The notes under the pieces: model-generated
Databases searched by the model: none
What the model saw: only the letters and a program-made list of their open reading frames with translations
Told to the model about the DNA's origin: nothing
Position numbers and translations under genes: made by a program
Origin: Cristatella mucedo
Lineage: Eukaryota; Bryozoa; Phylactolaemata; Cristatellidae
Length of the DNA: 64,000 bases
Assembly (NCBI GenBank): GCA_009760855.2
Contig: WPIO01000003.1
Coordinates: 12,947,501-13,011,500 of the forward strand
Direction of reading: 5' to 3'
In this document: piece by piece, positions 59,701 to 64,000 of the stretch
How the letters are laid out: the number at the start of each line of letters is the position of its first letter
How positions within the stretch are numbered: the first letter of the stretch is position 1

Positions 59701-61534
59701 GCACTACTGCAATGAAATACTCAGGTGCCAGACCAAGTAGGTCGCAAAGAGAATTGCGCAACTCTTCTACTCGTAAACACAGCAGTACACAATCAGTTTC
59801 TGCTTTAAAGCCACAAAACTGTAAGAATGCATCACACATAAAGGTGTCATTGCAGCTAACCAATTATACATAAACTGACACACCAACACACACGCGCGAG
59901 CGCGCACACACACACACACGCATGCACAAGCATACGTGCGTGCACACAGACACAATCACACACATATATGGATATGCCGTGCGTCTGAATAATGTCTAAA
60001 TGCATTTGCATGAGAGATTGAAAAGACAGCCGAAGGACATATGCAGCACATGGCTGTTTAGCACTCTCCTAAGTCAAGAATCGGTATAGCTGAGCTCAGA
60101 TGGAGAAGCAGTGAATGTTCGAAGTCTTGTGACCCCAGCCAATCGAACAAGTCTCTGTGGAATATATAATACATATAATTCATTTATATGGCATCCTGAG
60201 AGAACACAATCTCTATTCAGGCGTTTCACATATGTCATGGGGTTCGAGCTCACGACCTTGGTCGAAGCAAGCACCTTAACCACTGGGACAAACCAGCAGA
60301 GAGGCAGAGAGGTTCATACCCATGCTGTGAAGGAATTTCATCCTAACCACATAAACAACTGAACAGACCTACCAATTATCCCCAACACGGGTAACGATGA
60401 CATAGCGTGCTCTGATGCATGCAAATAAGACTGCATGCATGCAGGCTCTGCCATGTGTAATCGGCAGTCCCTCGCAGCCCAAAGCTGATATTTCAGCCTA
60501 CCGAAGCACCATCACAAACAGGTAAACATTACAAACAGGTAAAGCCAGCTCAGCTTTCGGCAGCCTGATGGACGATGTCCCCTGTGCCCCGTTTAGAGGA
60601 TCCAAACTTCATATCAAAACAAAATAACTATTCTCGCCTTTCGAATGGTATCGGTGGCATCAATGAACTTATTGTAGTTCTCGTACACCAAAGTCTGCAT
60701 ACTGCTATCGAGCGAGCGAATAGACTTGGTCATTTCCTCCTCTTTGTCCATCAGCTGAGTCAGCGACTTTTCACGCAACAGCTGGTTCAGGTATGTTGCT
60801 GGGTCAAAGCCAGGGGCGTCAAGGTCTTGGTCGACAGCCGACGCGGTTGCTAGCTCCATCGAGGCGTCCTGGGATCCATAACCTGGCTGGTAATAGGATT
60901 GCAGCATGCCTCTTTTGCGCTGCCTATCATCCAGCGCTGTGCCCTCTGCAGAAGCAAAAATCGGATATAGTAAAGAAGTTTCATTCAAACTAAGAATATA
61001 AGTATATCTTGAGGCAGATAGCCACAGCGTCAACAACAAGCGATCGCCATTAGCCTGTGGAGCCTATGATGGCCAATGCATGAGCCAGACCAAAGCACGG
61101 CTGTGAGCACTCTCCGAGATGTTGGTCATCGTGATTAAGAGTAACGCAGCTGCACACTACAAGCAGCCTCTAAGCAAACACAATGATCACGAAATGCACA
61201 TACAATTAACTTCATAGGGGCAGCATCGCAATGCATGATAAAATGAGCTGCGATAACTGCAACTAGTTTCGGAACTCTCGAATCGATGGCAGCACTTAAG
61301 TAACGAGGCAGAGAATGGTAAAGCACAGATACACAAGCCGCTGGCCGGCTCGGTTTCAGACACCGAAATAATTCAAATACCATGGAAAGTAGCCACATAT
61401 TTGACCAGCTCCTACAGTTTTAGGAGACGGTAGCTATATATCAGTCTTGAAATTGAGTCTCTGACAACGTTAGCAGCGAAAAACGCGTATTAAAATGTGG
61501 GAGCCCACTAGGTCTCACCTGAAGCGGAAGCCAT
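11304..61534 (-). CDS. VPS51: VPS51, GARP/EARP tethering complex subunit (complete gene, 20 coding exons)
   Basis: The spliced product is an 825-residue homologue of VPS51 (Fat-free/ANG2), the subunit common to GARP, which tethers endosome-derived vesicles at the trans-Golgi, and EARP, which acts in endosomal recycling. Coding exons on the minus strand: 61534-61519, 60945-60638, 58130-57975, 56771-56698, 54318-54186, 53044-52956, 49425-49278, 44310-44207, 32269-32170, 31987-31887, 31556-31477, 31365-31175, 31030-30911, 27835-27713, 20009-19869, 15498-15248, 13240-13120, 13005-12893, 12787-12709, 11333-11304. Every junction keeps phase. Conserved landmarks: [20 protein letters not shown] near residues 89-108, [12 protein letters not shown] at 110-121, [10 protein letters not shown] at 387-396, [10 protein letters not shown] at 631-640, [11 protein letters not shown] at 644-654, and the C-terminal VVELICEQG. 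The N-terminal third is the Vps51/EXO84/COG-type (CATCHR) tether region. An in-frame TAG lies two codons before the ATG. All introns are GT-AG except intron 2, which is GC-AG. No poly(A) signal is securely placed; an AATAAA on this strand near 9440 is the nearest I noticed. Confidence 0.95.
11650..12030 (+). mobile_element. Degenerate non-LTR reverse transcriptase fragment
   Basis: The plus strand reads [20 protein letters not shown] then ACSQASVLP, resembling the post-RT TL-IY-xYIRP-LEY block of LINE polymerases. A frameshifted continuation reads [17 protein letters not shown]. It is a different LINE type from the L2-like copies elsewhere, probably of the jockey/I group. Confidence 0.5.
12529..12593. 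repeat. (GT)n microsatellite
   Basis: TG repeat with a short GCGTGCGT interruption, within VPS51 intron 19. Confidence 0.95.
12709..12787 (-). CDS. VPS51: VPS51 exon 19
   Basis: Follows GAATTGCAG, ends AGC before GTGAGT. Encodes [26 protein letters not shown], matching LVHLLLDEVVASAALRC and the MEPS end of the penultimate human segment. If this donor is not used, the frame stays open for 14 codons and stops at 12664-12666. Confidence 0.93.
12893..13005 (-). CDS. VPS51: VPS51 exon 18
   Basis: Follows CTGGGCAG. Encodes [20 protein letters not shown] then [15 protein letters not shown]; human ECVRLRTFGRFGLQQVQVD. The donor is GTGAGA after GAGAA, giving phase 2. The intron to exon 17 is only 114 bp. 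Confidence 0.95.
13120..13240 (-). CDS. VPS51: VPS51 exon 17
   Basis: Follows GTTTGCAG, ends AAG before GTATGC. Encodes [20 protein letters not shown] then [16 protein letters not shown]; human [20 protein letters not shown]. Confidence 0.95.
14285..14440 (+). mobile_element. SINE family A copy
   Basis: tRNA-like head around 14290-14345, then CCTTCTGCCGCTATATGATT and GAGGTTGCTGAATCAG, in VPS51 intron 16. Confidence 0.65.
15248..15498 (-). CDS. VPS51: VPS51 exon 16
   Basis: The largest conserved C-terminal exon, after TTCCAG and ending AG before [26 protein letters not shown] then [19 protein letters not shown] is nearly identical to the vertebrate block, followed by [13 protein letters not shown] and a Ser/Ala-rich linker. 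Confidence 0.96.
15905..16140 (-). mobile_element. Two nested or tandem SINE family A copies
   Basis: First 3' end CTGATTCAACAGCCATACTT at 15906; a second, better copy from about 15990 has AGAAGAGCCTTAACGGCTAT, GGCAATAAAGGATCGC and GATTCGAACCCACGACC, in VPS51 intron 15. Confidence 0.7.
16290..16378 (+). mobile_element. LINE/SINE-B type 3' tail fragment
   Basis: GTAAAGTGCCTAGAGAGATT followed by GGGGGCTATACCAATG and an (ATA/ATT) tail, the same terminus as the L2-like LINEs. Confidence 0.5.
16498..16569. repeat. Perfect 17-bp palindrome embedded in a 29-bp direct repeat
   Basis: Arms 16501-16517 and 16524-16540 (GTCGATCACATTGTGAC and its complement) around a 6-base loop ACAAAC. TTA plus the left arm, loop and start of the right arm (29 bases, from 16498) recurs at 16541-16569. 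Confidence 0.97.
17248..17551 (+). mobile_element. Non-autonomous hAT-type element, degraded copy
   Basis: Starts TAGTGGTGGAACCAGTG and ends CCTGGCTCGGTCACTG, imperfect terminal inverted repeats. The interior (GATGAGCAACCA, GTCGAATAAA, AGGTCTTGCCCC, CAGATGAAAATCC) matches the copy at 30315-30578. Target duplication is not clear. Confidence 0.6.
19869..20009 (-). CDS. VPS51: VPS51 exon 15
   Basis: Forty-seven codons after TTTGTAG, ending CAG before GTCTGT. Encodes [20 protein letters not shown] then QSQGQILSQ; human has [20 protein letters not shown] here. Exons on either side are 7.7 and 4.4 kb away. Confidence 0.94.
21700..21832. repeat. (CT)n-rich microsatellite
   Basis: Imperfect TCTC/TCTG repeats. 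Confidence 0.9.
22415..22449. repeat. (ATT)n microsatellite
   Basis: Perfect ATT repeat, the type of tail expected after L2-like 3' ends, although no clear element is attached. Confidence 0.9.
22904..23068. repeat. (GGGA)n then (GA)n compound microsatellite
   Basis: Perfect GGGA array of about 78 bp passing directly into an 80-bp perfect GA array; fully purine on the plus strand. Confidence 0.97.
25904..25975. repeat. (GA)n microsatellite
   Basis: Imperfect GA/GAAA repeat in VPS51 intron 14. Confidence 0.9.
26290..27240 (-). mobile_element. L2/CR1-like LINE, 5'-truncated and mutated
   Basis: Minus-strand reading, in shifting frames: [11 protein letters not shown] (27220-27190 region), then [36 protein letters not shown], typical of the RT thumb of L2/CR1 LINEs. 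It ends in the family tail (ATGCTTTGAAAGAGATTTGG and GGTGCTGTATAAAT on the minus strand) and an (ATT)n run near 26320-26340. Several stops and frameshifts; not functional. Confidence 0.75.
27713..27835 (-). CDS. VPS51: VPS51 exon 14
   Basis: Forty-one codons after TTTCTGCAG, ending CTG before GTAAGC. Encodes EYCEAPGG, a Ser/Ala-rich patch, then [17 protein letters not shown], corresponding to ATPPALLLLLSRLC in human. Confidence 0.92.
28205..28400 (+). repeat. Interspersed repeat of unknown class, copy 1
   Basis: GGTTGTAGGAGATT, a poly-C run, CTGGTGGACCCTAGGACATT, then AAGTTCACGCTTTATTG and AAATAAAATCAATTCAGTAT. The same blocks in the same order occur at 56045-56222. A CA microsatellite lies in its middle here. 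Confidence 0.7.
28312..28342. repeat. (AC)n microsatellite
   Basis: Short CA/CG repeat inside the interspersed repeat. Confidence 0.9.
28575..28735 (+). mobile_element. SINE family A copy
   Basis: GGTAAGGCGGTTGCTTTTCA head (box A side), GGTCATGGGTTTGATTCC box B, then AAGCGGTGGTGGTAGTCGTA and the 3' end AGGCTGTTAAATCAGCTA. One of the best-preserved copies. Confidence 0.8.
30315..30578 (+). mobile_element. Non-autonomous hAT-type element (264 bp) with perfect 8-bp target duplication
   Basis: Begins CAGTGGCAGAGCCAG and ends CTAGCTCTGACACTG, imperfect inverted repeats. Flanked by ATTATTGG at 30307-30314 and again at 30579-30586. Eight-base duplications and CAGTG termini are hallmarks of hAT transposons. 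No transposase coding; sits in VPS51 intron 13. Confidence 0.85.
30585..30700. repeat. (ATT)n-rich low-complexity region
   Basis: Degenerate ATT/GCT repeats; the hAT element inserted at its left edge. Confidence 0.85.
30911..31030 (-). CDS. VPS51: VPS51 exon 13
   Basis: Forty codons after CCTTGCAG, ending TCA before GTGAGT. Encodes [20 protein letters not shown] and [14 protein letters not shown], matching the EVSFSNKPYFRGEFC region of human VPS51. Confidence 0.94.
31175..31365 (-). CDS. VPS51: VPS51 exon 12
   Basis: Follows CCTGCAG, ends CAG before [19 protein letters not shown] is conserved, followed by an Ala/Gly/Pro-rich insert (about 25 residues) and then a conserved-style helix ending VKSTLTSLQ. 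The insert is GC-rich repetitive coding sequence and looks lineage-specific. Confidence 0.92.
31477..31556 (-). CDS. VPS51: VPS51 exon 11
   Basis: Eighty bases after TTTCAG, ending ACAG before GTATCA. Encodes [20 protein letters not shown] then LNEHFT. The phase-1 end joins exon 12 to give [12 protein letters not shown], matching vertebrate FLGCLTDVRQAL. Confidence 0.92.
31887..31987 (-). CDS. VPS51: VPS51 exon 10
   Basis: Follows CATTCAG, ends AG before GTACCC. Encodes [32 protein letters not shown] is identical to the human core. First of a tight cluster of exons (10-13) separated by short introns. Confidence 0.95.
32170..32269 (-). CDS. VPS51: VPS51 exon 9
   Basis: One hundred bases after CACTCACAG, ending GAG before GTAACC. 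Encodes [25 protein letters not shown], equivalent to the SRYFALVERRL segment. Phase joins exon 8 to give a serine at the junction. Confidence 0.94.
34596..34640. repeat. 15-bp tandem repeat, 3 units
   Basis: Three copies of GCTGACACTGTGCAT inside the LINE 3' UTR; other copies of this LINE have one, so it is a local expansion. Confidence 0.9.
34725..34854 (-). mobile_element. Inverted LINE 3' tail inserted into another tail
   Basis: Plus strand reads (AAT)n, then GCACTTGATAAAGCGCCCTC and TTTGCTGCAAAGGGAAATGC, the reverse complement of the sequence that follows at 34870-34960. Together they form an imperfect foldback. Confidence 0.85.
35915..36393 (-). mobile_element. L2-like LINE 3' end, young copy
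   Basis: The minus strand has an open frame with [20 protein letters not shown] and [15 protein letters not shown], then the 3' UTR and family tail. Nearly identical to 39865-40265. It is 5'-truncated and joins the (AAT)n tail of the next LINE copy at 36394. Confidence 0.85.
36394..36985 (-). mobile_element. L2-like LINE fragment, second copy
   Basis: Tail (AAT)n plus GCACTTGATAAAGCGTCCTC on the plus strand; the minus strand reads [14 protein letters not shown], then [20 protein letters not shown], the RT palm/thumb region, with frameshifts. Much of the C-terminal coding segment is missing between 36560 and 36600 by deletion. Confidence 0.75.
38290..38410 (+). mobile_element. SINE family B 3' part
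   Basis: GTGGGCTCGAGCACCGTGGC then GTGAAGTGCCTGAATAAAGA and GGGGTGCTAAACAAATT. Confidence 0.65.
38860..38935. repeat. Short tandem ACATGGCATAACT-type repeat
   Basis: Four to five imperfect copies of a roughly 12-20 bp ACTACATGGCATAAC unit. Confidence 0.7.
39775..41000 (-). mobile_element. L2-like LINE, longest copy in window
   Basis: Minus strand, 5' to 3': [17 protein letters not shown] and [17 protein letters not shown] (the PQGSVLGPLLF block of RT, glutamine replaced by glycine), [11 protein letters not shown], then the same C-terminal frame as the 35915-36393 copy, 3' UTR, family tail and (ATT)n. Frameshifted in the middle. About 1.2 kb, 5'-truncated. Confidence 0.85.
43350..43369. repeat. 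(AC)n microsatellite
   Basis: Short CA repeat in VPS51 intron 8. Confidence 0.9.
44207..44310 (-). CDS. VPS51: VPS51 exon 8
   Basis: Follows GTTTCAG, ends AG before GTGGGT. Encodes [20 protein letters not shown] and [14 protein letters not shown], the counterpart of the DVLEFTDHG segment in human VPS51. Ends in phase 2 ahead of a 12-kb intron. Confidence 0.94.
45575..46140 (-). mobile_element. L2-like LINE 3' end
   Basis: Minus strand reads [18 protein letters not shown], then [20 protein letters not shown] and [17 protein letters not shown], in two frames, followed by 3' UTR and a family-like tail. Confidence 0.8.
47180..47480 (+). mobile_element. L2-like LINE reverse transcriptase fragment, antisense to VPS51
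   Basis: The plus strand encodes [19 protein letters not shown], the FQSGFRxxHSTETAL block of L2/CR1/RTE RT, then, after a frameshift, [20 protein letters not shown]. Confidence 0.8.
47500..47760 (-). pseudogene. Tc1/mariner transposase fragment
   Basis: The minus strand encodes [17 protein letters not shown] at about 47628-47578, matching the SxDLNPIExLW block of Tc1 transposases, followed by a stop. Flanks carry frameshifted transposase-like sequence. Confidence 0.6.
48647..48710. repeat. (CT)n-rich microsatellite
   Basis: TCTC/CCCT repeats, immediately followed by a tandem pair of a roughly 27-bp unit (AAGTGTACCTGCCTGCTCTG and following) at 48710-48762. Confidence 0.9.
49278..49425 (-). 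CDS. VPS51: VPS51 exon 7
   Basis: Begins after TTTGCTAG and ends GCG before GTAAGA. The first 16 residues ([16 protein letters not shown]) are family-like. The rest is a Ser/Gly/Ala/Asp-rich low-complexity stretch (roughly residues 276-308) that is much longer than I expect in vertebrate VPS51. It lies in a helical bundle linker and is probably disordered. Confidence 0.9.
50090..50220 (-). mobile_element. SINE family B copy
   Basis: Plus strand: TGCATAGCACCCCGAGAGAA, TTAATCTCTATTCAGGCACT, CGAGCTCGACCCCGCGACC and CCTTGACCTCGGTC, tail to head. Confidence 0.75.
50780..51130 (+). pseudogene. Tc1/mariner transposase remnant
   Basis: From 51008 the plus strand reads [18 protein letters not shown], matching the QDNDPKHTS catalytic block of Tc1 transposases (second Asp). 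A degraded VICWGGG just upstream resembles VMVWGCF. Stops and frameshifts throughout. Confidence 0.7.
52956..53044 (-). CDS. VPS51: VPS51 exon 6
   Basis: Follows TTGTCTAG and encodes [20 protein letters not shown] then [10 protein letters not shown] place the donor at GTACGT, giving phase 2. With exon 7 this yields EEYLSHAREKL, which matches the vertebrate EEFLAHARGRL. Confidence 0.92.
53490..53690 (+). mobile_element. L2-like LINE 3' UTR and tail
   Basis: CTGCCACTAACCACATTTGC, TTACTTACCATTC, GCAAATGTAAAGCGCCTAGA, GAGGGCGCTTTATCAAGTGC and (ATT)n, matching the tail of 34255-34985. Confidence 0.85.
53701..53739. repeat. (CT)n microsatellite
   Basis: Nearly perfect CT repeat beside the LINE tail. 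Confidence 0.95.
54186..54318 (-). CDS. VPS51: VPS51 exon 5
   Basis: Starts after GGTTTTTTAG, ends GAG before GTGAAT. Encodes [19 protein letters not shown] and [16 protein letters not shown], corresponding to the PSF-x-I-x-DC segment of animal VPS51. Length 133 bases, completing the codon split from exon 4. Confidence 0.94.
55785..55945 (-). mobile_element. SINE family A copy
   Basis: Plus strand: CTGATTAAACAGCC, GAGAGCCTTTACGGCTATCA, GGCAATAAAGAATCGCCCAC, GGAATCGAACCCACGACCTC (box B), CACCTTACCTAGTGTGCC (box A side). Well preserved. Confidence 0.85.
56045..56222 (+). repeat. Interspersed repeat of unknown class, copy 2
   Basis: GCGGTTGTAGGACATTTCCC, poly-C, CTGGTGGACCCTAGGACATT, then AAGTTCACGCTCTATTAAAA and ATCAACTCAGTATAACT. 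Contains its own TAGGACATTT-type subrepeats. Matches 28205-28400. Confidence 0.7.
56532..56614. repeat. Degenerate telomere-like CCCTAAA repeat
   Basis: AAACCCTAAA-type units occur about eight times, spaced 8-12 bases, with variants such as CAGTAAACCC and CACTAAAACCC. It lies in VPS51 intron 4, 84 bases from the exon 4 donor. Confidence 0.85.
56698..56771 (-). CDS. VPS51: VPS51 exon 4
   Basis: Seventy-four bases after TTTTGTAG, ending AG before GTATGC. Encodes [18 protein letters not shown] and EYDVAV, the family's [11 protein letters not shown] segment. It ends in phase 2; the split arginine codon is completed by exon 5. Confidence 0.93.
57015..57590 (-). mobile_element. L2-like LINE 3' end, older subfamily
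   Basis: Minus strand reads [17 protein letters not shown] then [20 protein letters not shown], the C-terminal PDYLSDL region, and a diverged tail plus (ATT)n at 57020-57065. Interrupted at the left end of the SINE-A at 57580. Confidence 0.7.
57580..57765 (+). mobile_element. SINE family A copy with partial 3' duplication
   Basis: CAAGAGGTAAGGAGCTTGCT, GGGGTTCGAATCCTGCAGTT (good box B), GGCGATTCTTTATTGCC, then GGCTCTTCTACTGC twice and GAGGTTGTTCAATCGGGTAA. Confidence 0.8.
57975..58130 (-). CDS. VPS51: VPS51 exon 3
   Basis: Fifty-two codons after GGGGCAG, ending AAG before GTAAGC. Encodes [20 protein letters not shown] and then YGVHSLLQK, matching the helical N-terminal region of VPS51 almost residue for residue. 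Confidence 0.95.
58190..59250 (-). mobile_element. L2-like LINE, older subfamily, about 1 kb
   Basis: Minus strand: [20 protein letters not shown] then [16 protein letters not shown] (palm/thumb), frameshifted [15 protein letters not shown] and [13 protein letters not shown], then 3' UTR and tail. Lies in VPS51 intron 2 in the gene's orientation. Confidence 0.75.
59883..59960. repeat. (AC)n compound microsatellite
   Basis: CA repeats with CGCGAGCGCG interruptions. Confidence 0.9.
60165..60300 (-). mobile_element. SINE family B copy
   Basis: Plus strand: TCATTTATATGGCATCCTGA, CAATCTCTATTCAGGCGTTT, GGTTCGAGCTCACGACC, AAGCACCTTAACCACTGGGA, ACAAACCAG; complete tail-to-head copy. Confidence 0.85.
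60637..60638 (-). other. GC donor of VPS51 intron 2
   Basis: The exon ends AAG and the intron begins GCGAGA. The acceptor of this intron is GGGGCAG at 58131. No GT within a few bases preserves both frame and the invariant TIRK-MKNDF protein junction, so the intron is best read as GC-AG. Confidence 0.85.
60638..60945 (-). CDS. VPS51: VPS51 exon 2
   Basis: Starts after TTCTGCAG and codes residues 6-108. It holds MLQSYY near the N terminus, [16 protein letters not shown], and the family signature [11 protein letters not shown] followed by DATDTIRK. It ends AAG before GCGAGA, a GC donor; phase 0 to exon 3 restores the conserved TIRK-MKNDF junction. This is the N-terminal region characteristic of Vps51-family tethers. 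Confidence 0.95.
61519..61534 (-). CDS. VPS51: VPS51 exon 1 (first 16 coding bases)
   Basis: Encodes MASAS plus one base of the next codon, then the donor GTGAGA. The ATG is preceded by GCG and an in-frame TAG, so translation cannot begin further upstream in this exon. Splicing to exon 2 gives [18 protein letters not shown]. Only this ATG joins exon 2 in frame through a canonical donor. Confidence 0.85.
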
Positions 61535-63139
61535 CGCCTATCGGAGATCTCGTTTGCCGGAGGTGAGTATGTCTGACACGCCCCATCAGAGTAGTTCAAA
61601 CTAAGTGGTCGACCCAACCGCACGGCGACCACACTGACCCGCGATAGATGAAAGCAAGTTTACACTCTGCCCATGGAGTCATAAGGTTATCTACGAAGTT
61701 TTGCAGCAATATTGCAAAATTAAGCTTTCAATTAGAAGGCAGCGCTAAATTTATTTGCATTGAAAAACCAAAGTGAACCTGCCCTTGCAGGAAAACCCTG
61801 AAAATAGAGCTTTTTGCCAACAAAACAATCAGATACTAATAACCAGGTTAAATCAAAAAATTGTGGATGCTTACTCAATTGCAATTAATGGGATATAGTA
61901 ATATATCGCTGTTACTTAAGGTTTACATTTACTGGACGACGTAAACTTTTAGACGCTGCACAGGCTCCAATAATGACTACTTTAAATCCACATTTTCCTA
62001 TTTCATTTTTCAGAAAACAGTGGGAAAATCTCGTCATGTGTTCCAATTTCTATAGAGTCCTTGGGTTCCACATTAGTGAAACGACGCGGCGGAGTGCTAA
62101 ATCAACCAGATTATGACTGATATTCACTATTCATGGTTCAAGGATTGTAACCGATAGGAAACTGATATGCGTAATATATGGCCAAAGCCGTATAGAATAC
62201 GAAACAGGCTGTCAGTTTCACTCCAAAGTTGGCACTTTGGAGTTGAAGCAAAGTTTTGCTCTTGGCCACTGAGCCATACGAGAATCGTTGTACGTCTTTG
62301 GCCGCCTGTTGAACGAATGTGATCTTCCGTTGCTTTCAATTAGATTTATCTCCGTTGTGGATATGGACTTTTTATCAGGAGATAAATGGTGATCTACGTT
62401 GCTGCCGTATTTCGCTACTGGCGGAAAACGTTTATGTATTGATTCTGCTACTTGGAAGTCGCTAGCCGTGATTTCAAGGTTCAGGGATACACCTGTATTC
62501 TTCGCAGTTCGGCCGAGACTCTACCATCGTTACGAGCGCTTTGTTTTCGGCCTAGTTCTGACTGGTAGTTGAAGCCGCACATCACATTTGTAACAACGAG
62601 GTTCAGGAAAAATTTAGAATAGCTTTCAGCAGCACCGATAATAGGTCTGCGCAAACATACGGTCAGAAAAAGCTTACGCTATCAGAAAATTCAGGCGCAA
62701 CTAATCTTAAAACTGTTCTAATAAATTTGGCTTGTGTACTTCCGCGTCTAGAGCACGCCTTGGTTGCAGGTTAGGCTTCCTGTATATAGCAAAAATGCAT
62801 GGAAGGCCCTTACTTTTAGCTTCCGTGCTTCATGAAATTCGAGAAAATATATTCAGCATAGTCCTTTTATAAGAAAACCAGAAGCAAGAGCACGTTTAAA
62901 GACAACGCCTAAATTAATTCACTTTCCTAAATTTTGCCATGCCTAGGAAGTGCATGCTGGAACTTGGATCCTCGGTGCTGCTTCCGCCAGTCAGCGAACG
63001 GCTTCGAACTCATAGCCCAGGCAAATGTTTTGCACCAAAATCCCGCTGTGTCCACCCTGGGACAAAAAAGTCCCCTTCCCCGGGGCGTGCGCTACTACGC
63101 GCAGATATAATCTAGCCTGAGGAATGCATTTCGTGCGAA
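61535..63139. other. VPS51 upstream region
   Basis: Presumed 5' UTR and promoter-proximal sequence of VPS51. AT-richer DNA, no repeats or protein motifs recognised, no obvious TATA element in a convincing place. Confidence 0.5.
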
Positions 63140-63620
63140 GAGCGGCACTTAATGCGAAAATGCGCCCGGCCGGAAATGCCAAACGGAAGCAGCGATAAGG
63201 CAGCATACCCGCAAGTCAAGCGCGCGCGCGAACGCACACCGCGTCCGGCGCGCTTTGTGGCGGCTAGGTGCGGGGCCGGCTAGAGCTCGCGCAGCTAGCG
63301 CCGACCGCGTTCGGGGCAGCGCCAGCCAACCTTGGGCGGCAGCGGCGGACTCGCGGCTTCTCGGGCGCTTCTCGCTCGCCGCGGCCAGCCACCCAGCTGA
63401 GCGCAATGACAGCCAAACTGCATTGCGCGCGCTATCGTGCAGATGCGCGCCTGGAATGAGTTTTTTTTTTACTTAATCCCAGGTATAACAGGCTTCTCGC
63501 GTCGGCCATTAAATTATCGCTGTCACGTCCGGCATCGTGCAGCGGCCATTTCCAGGCGTAGCGAGAGCGCCGCGGCTATAAGGCGCCGACTGAAGAAGCA
63601 ACTGCCCTCAGGATGACATG
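63140..63620. promoter_or_regulatory. CpG-rich promoter-like patch at right edge
   Basis: GC and CpG density rise from about 63140 to 63600, between AT-richer flanks. CGGCCATT occurs at about 63503 and again at about 63544, resembling the GCCAT core bound by YY1. Open frames on either strand (for example 63149-63406 minus) show no recognisable protein. It lies 1.6 kb upstream of the VPS51 ATG. It could be the VPS51 promoter with a non-coding first exon, or the promoter of a gene beyond the window. Confidence 0.4.
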
Positions 63621-64000
63621 CTGAGCAACATCTAACCTCCATTGAATGACGTGGTCAATCCCAGTAATTGCTGACTTTACGAGGTCGAACTACAGGAACA
63701 ATTAGATATTCACGCGTCTGAAGACTTCAGATACTTCTAAAAGCTGAATACTTTTTCCAAGTAAAAGTAGAAAAAATACTGGCCGATTCAACTGGCTCAT
63801 TCCTATGGCGGTCGGAAAGCCTACATGGCTTTCACTCGCCAAACCTGCGCAGAAAAGATGCGTAAGTTGAGGGCAACTATGTGAAATTGCAAATATGCTC
63901 TGGATAACACAAGAGCTTATCATCTCGTAACTCCAGCTCAAATCTTTCGATGCGACTTGAGCTAGAAAGCTCTCGCAAAGGCTCTGATTTATAAAAGGCT
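63621..64000. other. Right-edge sequence, nothing recognised
   Basis: Open frame at 63702-63941 (minus) has no recognisable motif. Confidence 0.45.

Noticed and set aside
600-60300. tRNA genes at box A/box B-like sites
   Set aside because: Each site belongs to a SINE head with mutated cloverleaf arms; no intact tRNA seen.

Overview
This is a window of a metazoan nuclear genome. It has long introns, GT-AG splice sites, CpG-rich promoter-like stretches, very long dinucleotide microsatellites, two tRNA-derived SINE families, many truncated L2/CR1-type LINEs, and Tc1 and hAT remnants. The main protein-coding gene aligns with animal VPS51 but is well diverged from the human protein as I remember it. 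An invertebrate is therefore more likely than a vertebrate; the phylum cannot be assigned from sequence alone.

Layout. (1) 1-2880: intergenic, with a 224-bp GT microsatellite, SINEs, an 18-bp minisatellite and a Tc1 remnant. (2) 2880-6950, plus strand: a CpG-rich region carrying a probable three-exon gene for a 226-residue protein I do not recognise (ATG at 3334, TAG at 6947-6949). (3) 6950-11303: no supported gene. (4) 11304-61534, minus strand: a complete VPS51 gene of 20 coding exons and about 50 kb. All exon junctions keep frame and predict 825 residues (human VPS51 is about 780). (5) 61535-64000: the VPS51 upstream region and, at 63140-63620, a CpG-rich promoter-like patch whose transcript is not identifiable.

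VPS51 is the shared subunit of the GARP (VPS51-52-53-54) and EARP (VPS50-51-52-53) tethering complexes at the trans-Golgi network and recycling endosomes. Its introns are where most of the mobile DNA sits. The LINE copies share a 3' tail with one of the SINE families, which points to a SINE-LINE retrotransposition partnership. Two LINE copies are almost identical, so the family was active recently. There is no operon-like organisation, and the two genes show no functional link beyond being neighbours in tail-to-tail orientation.
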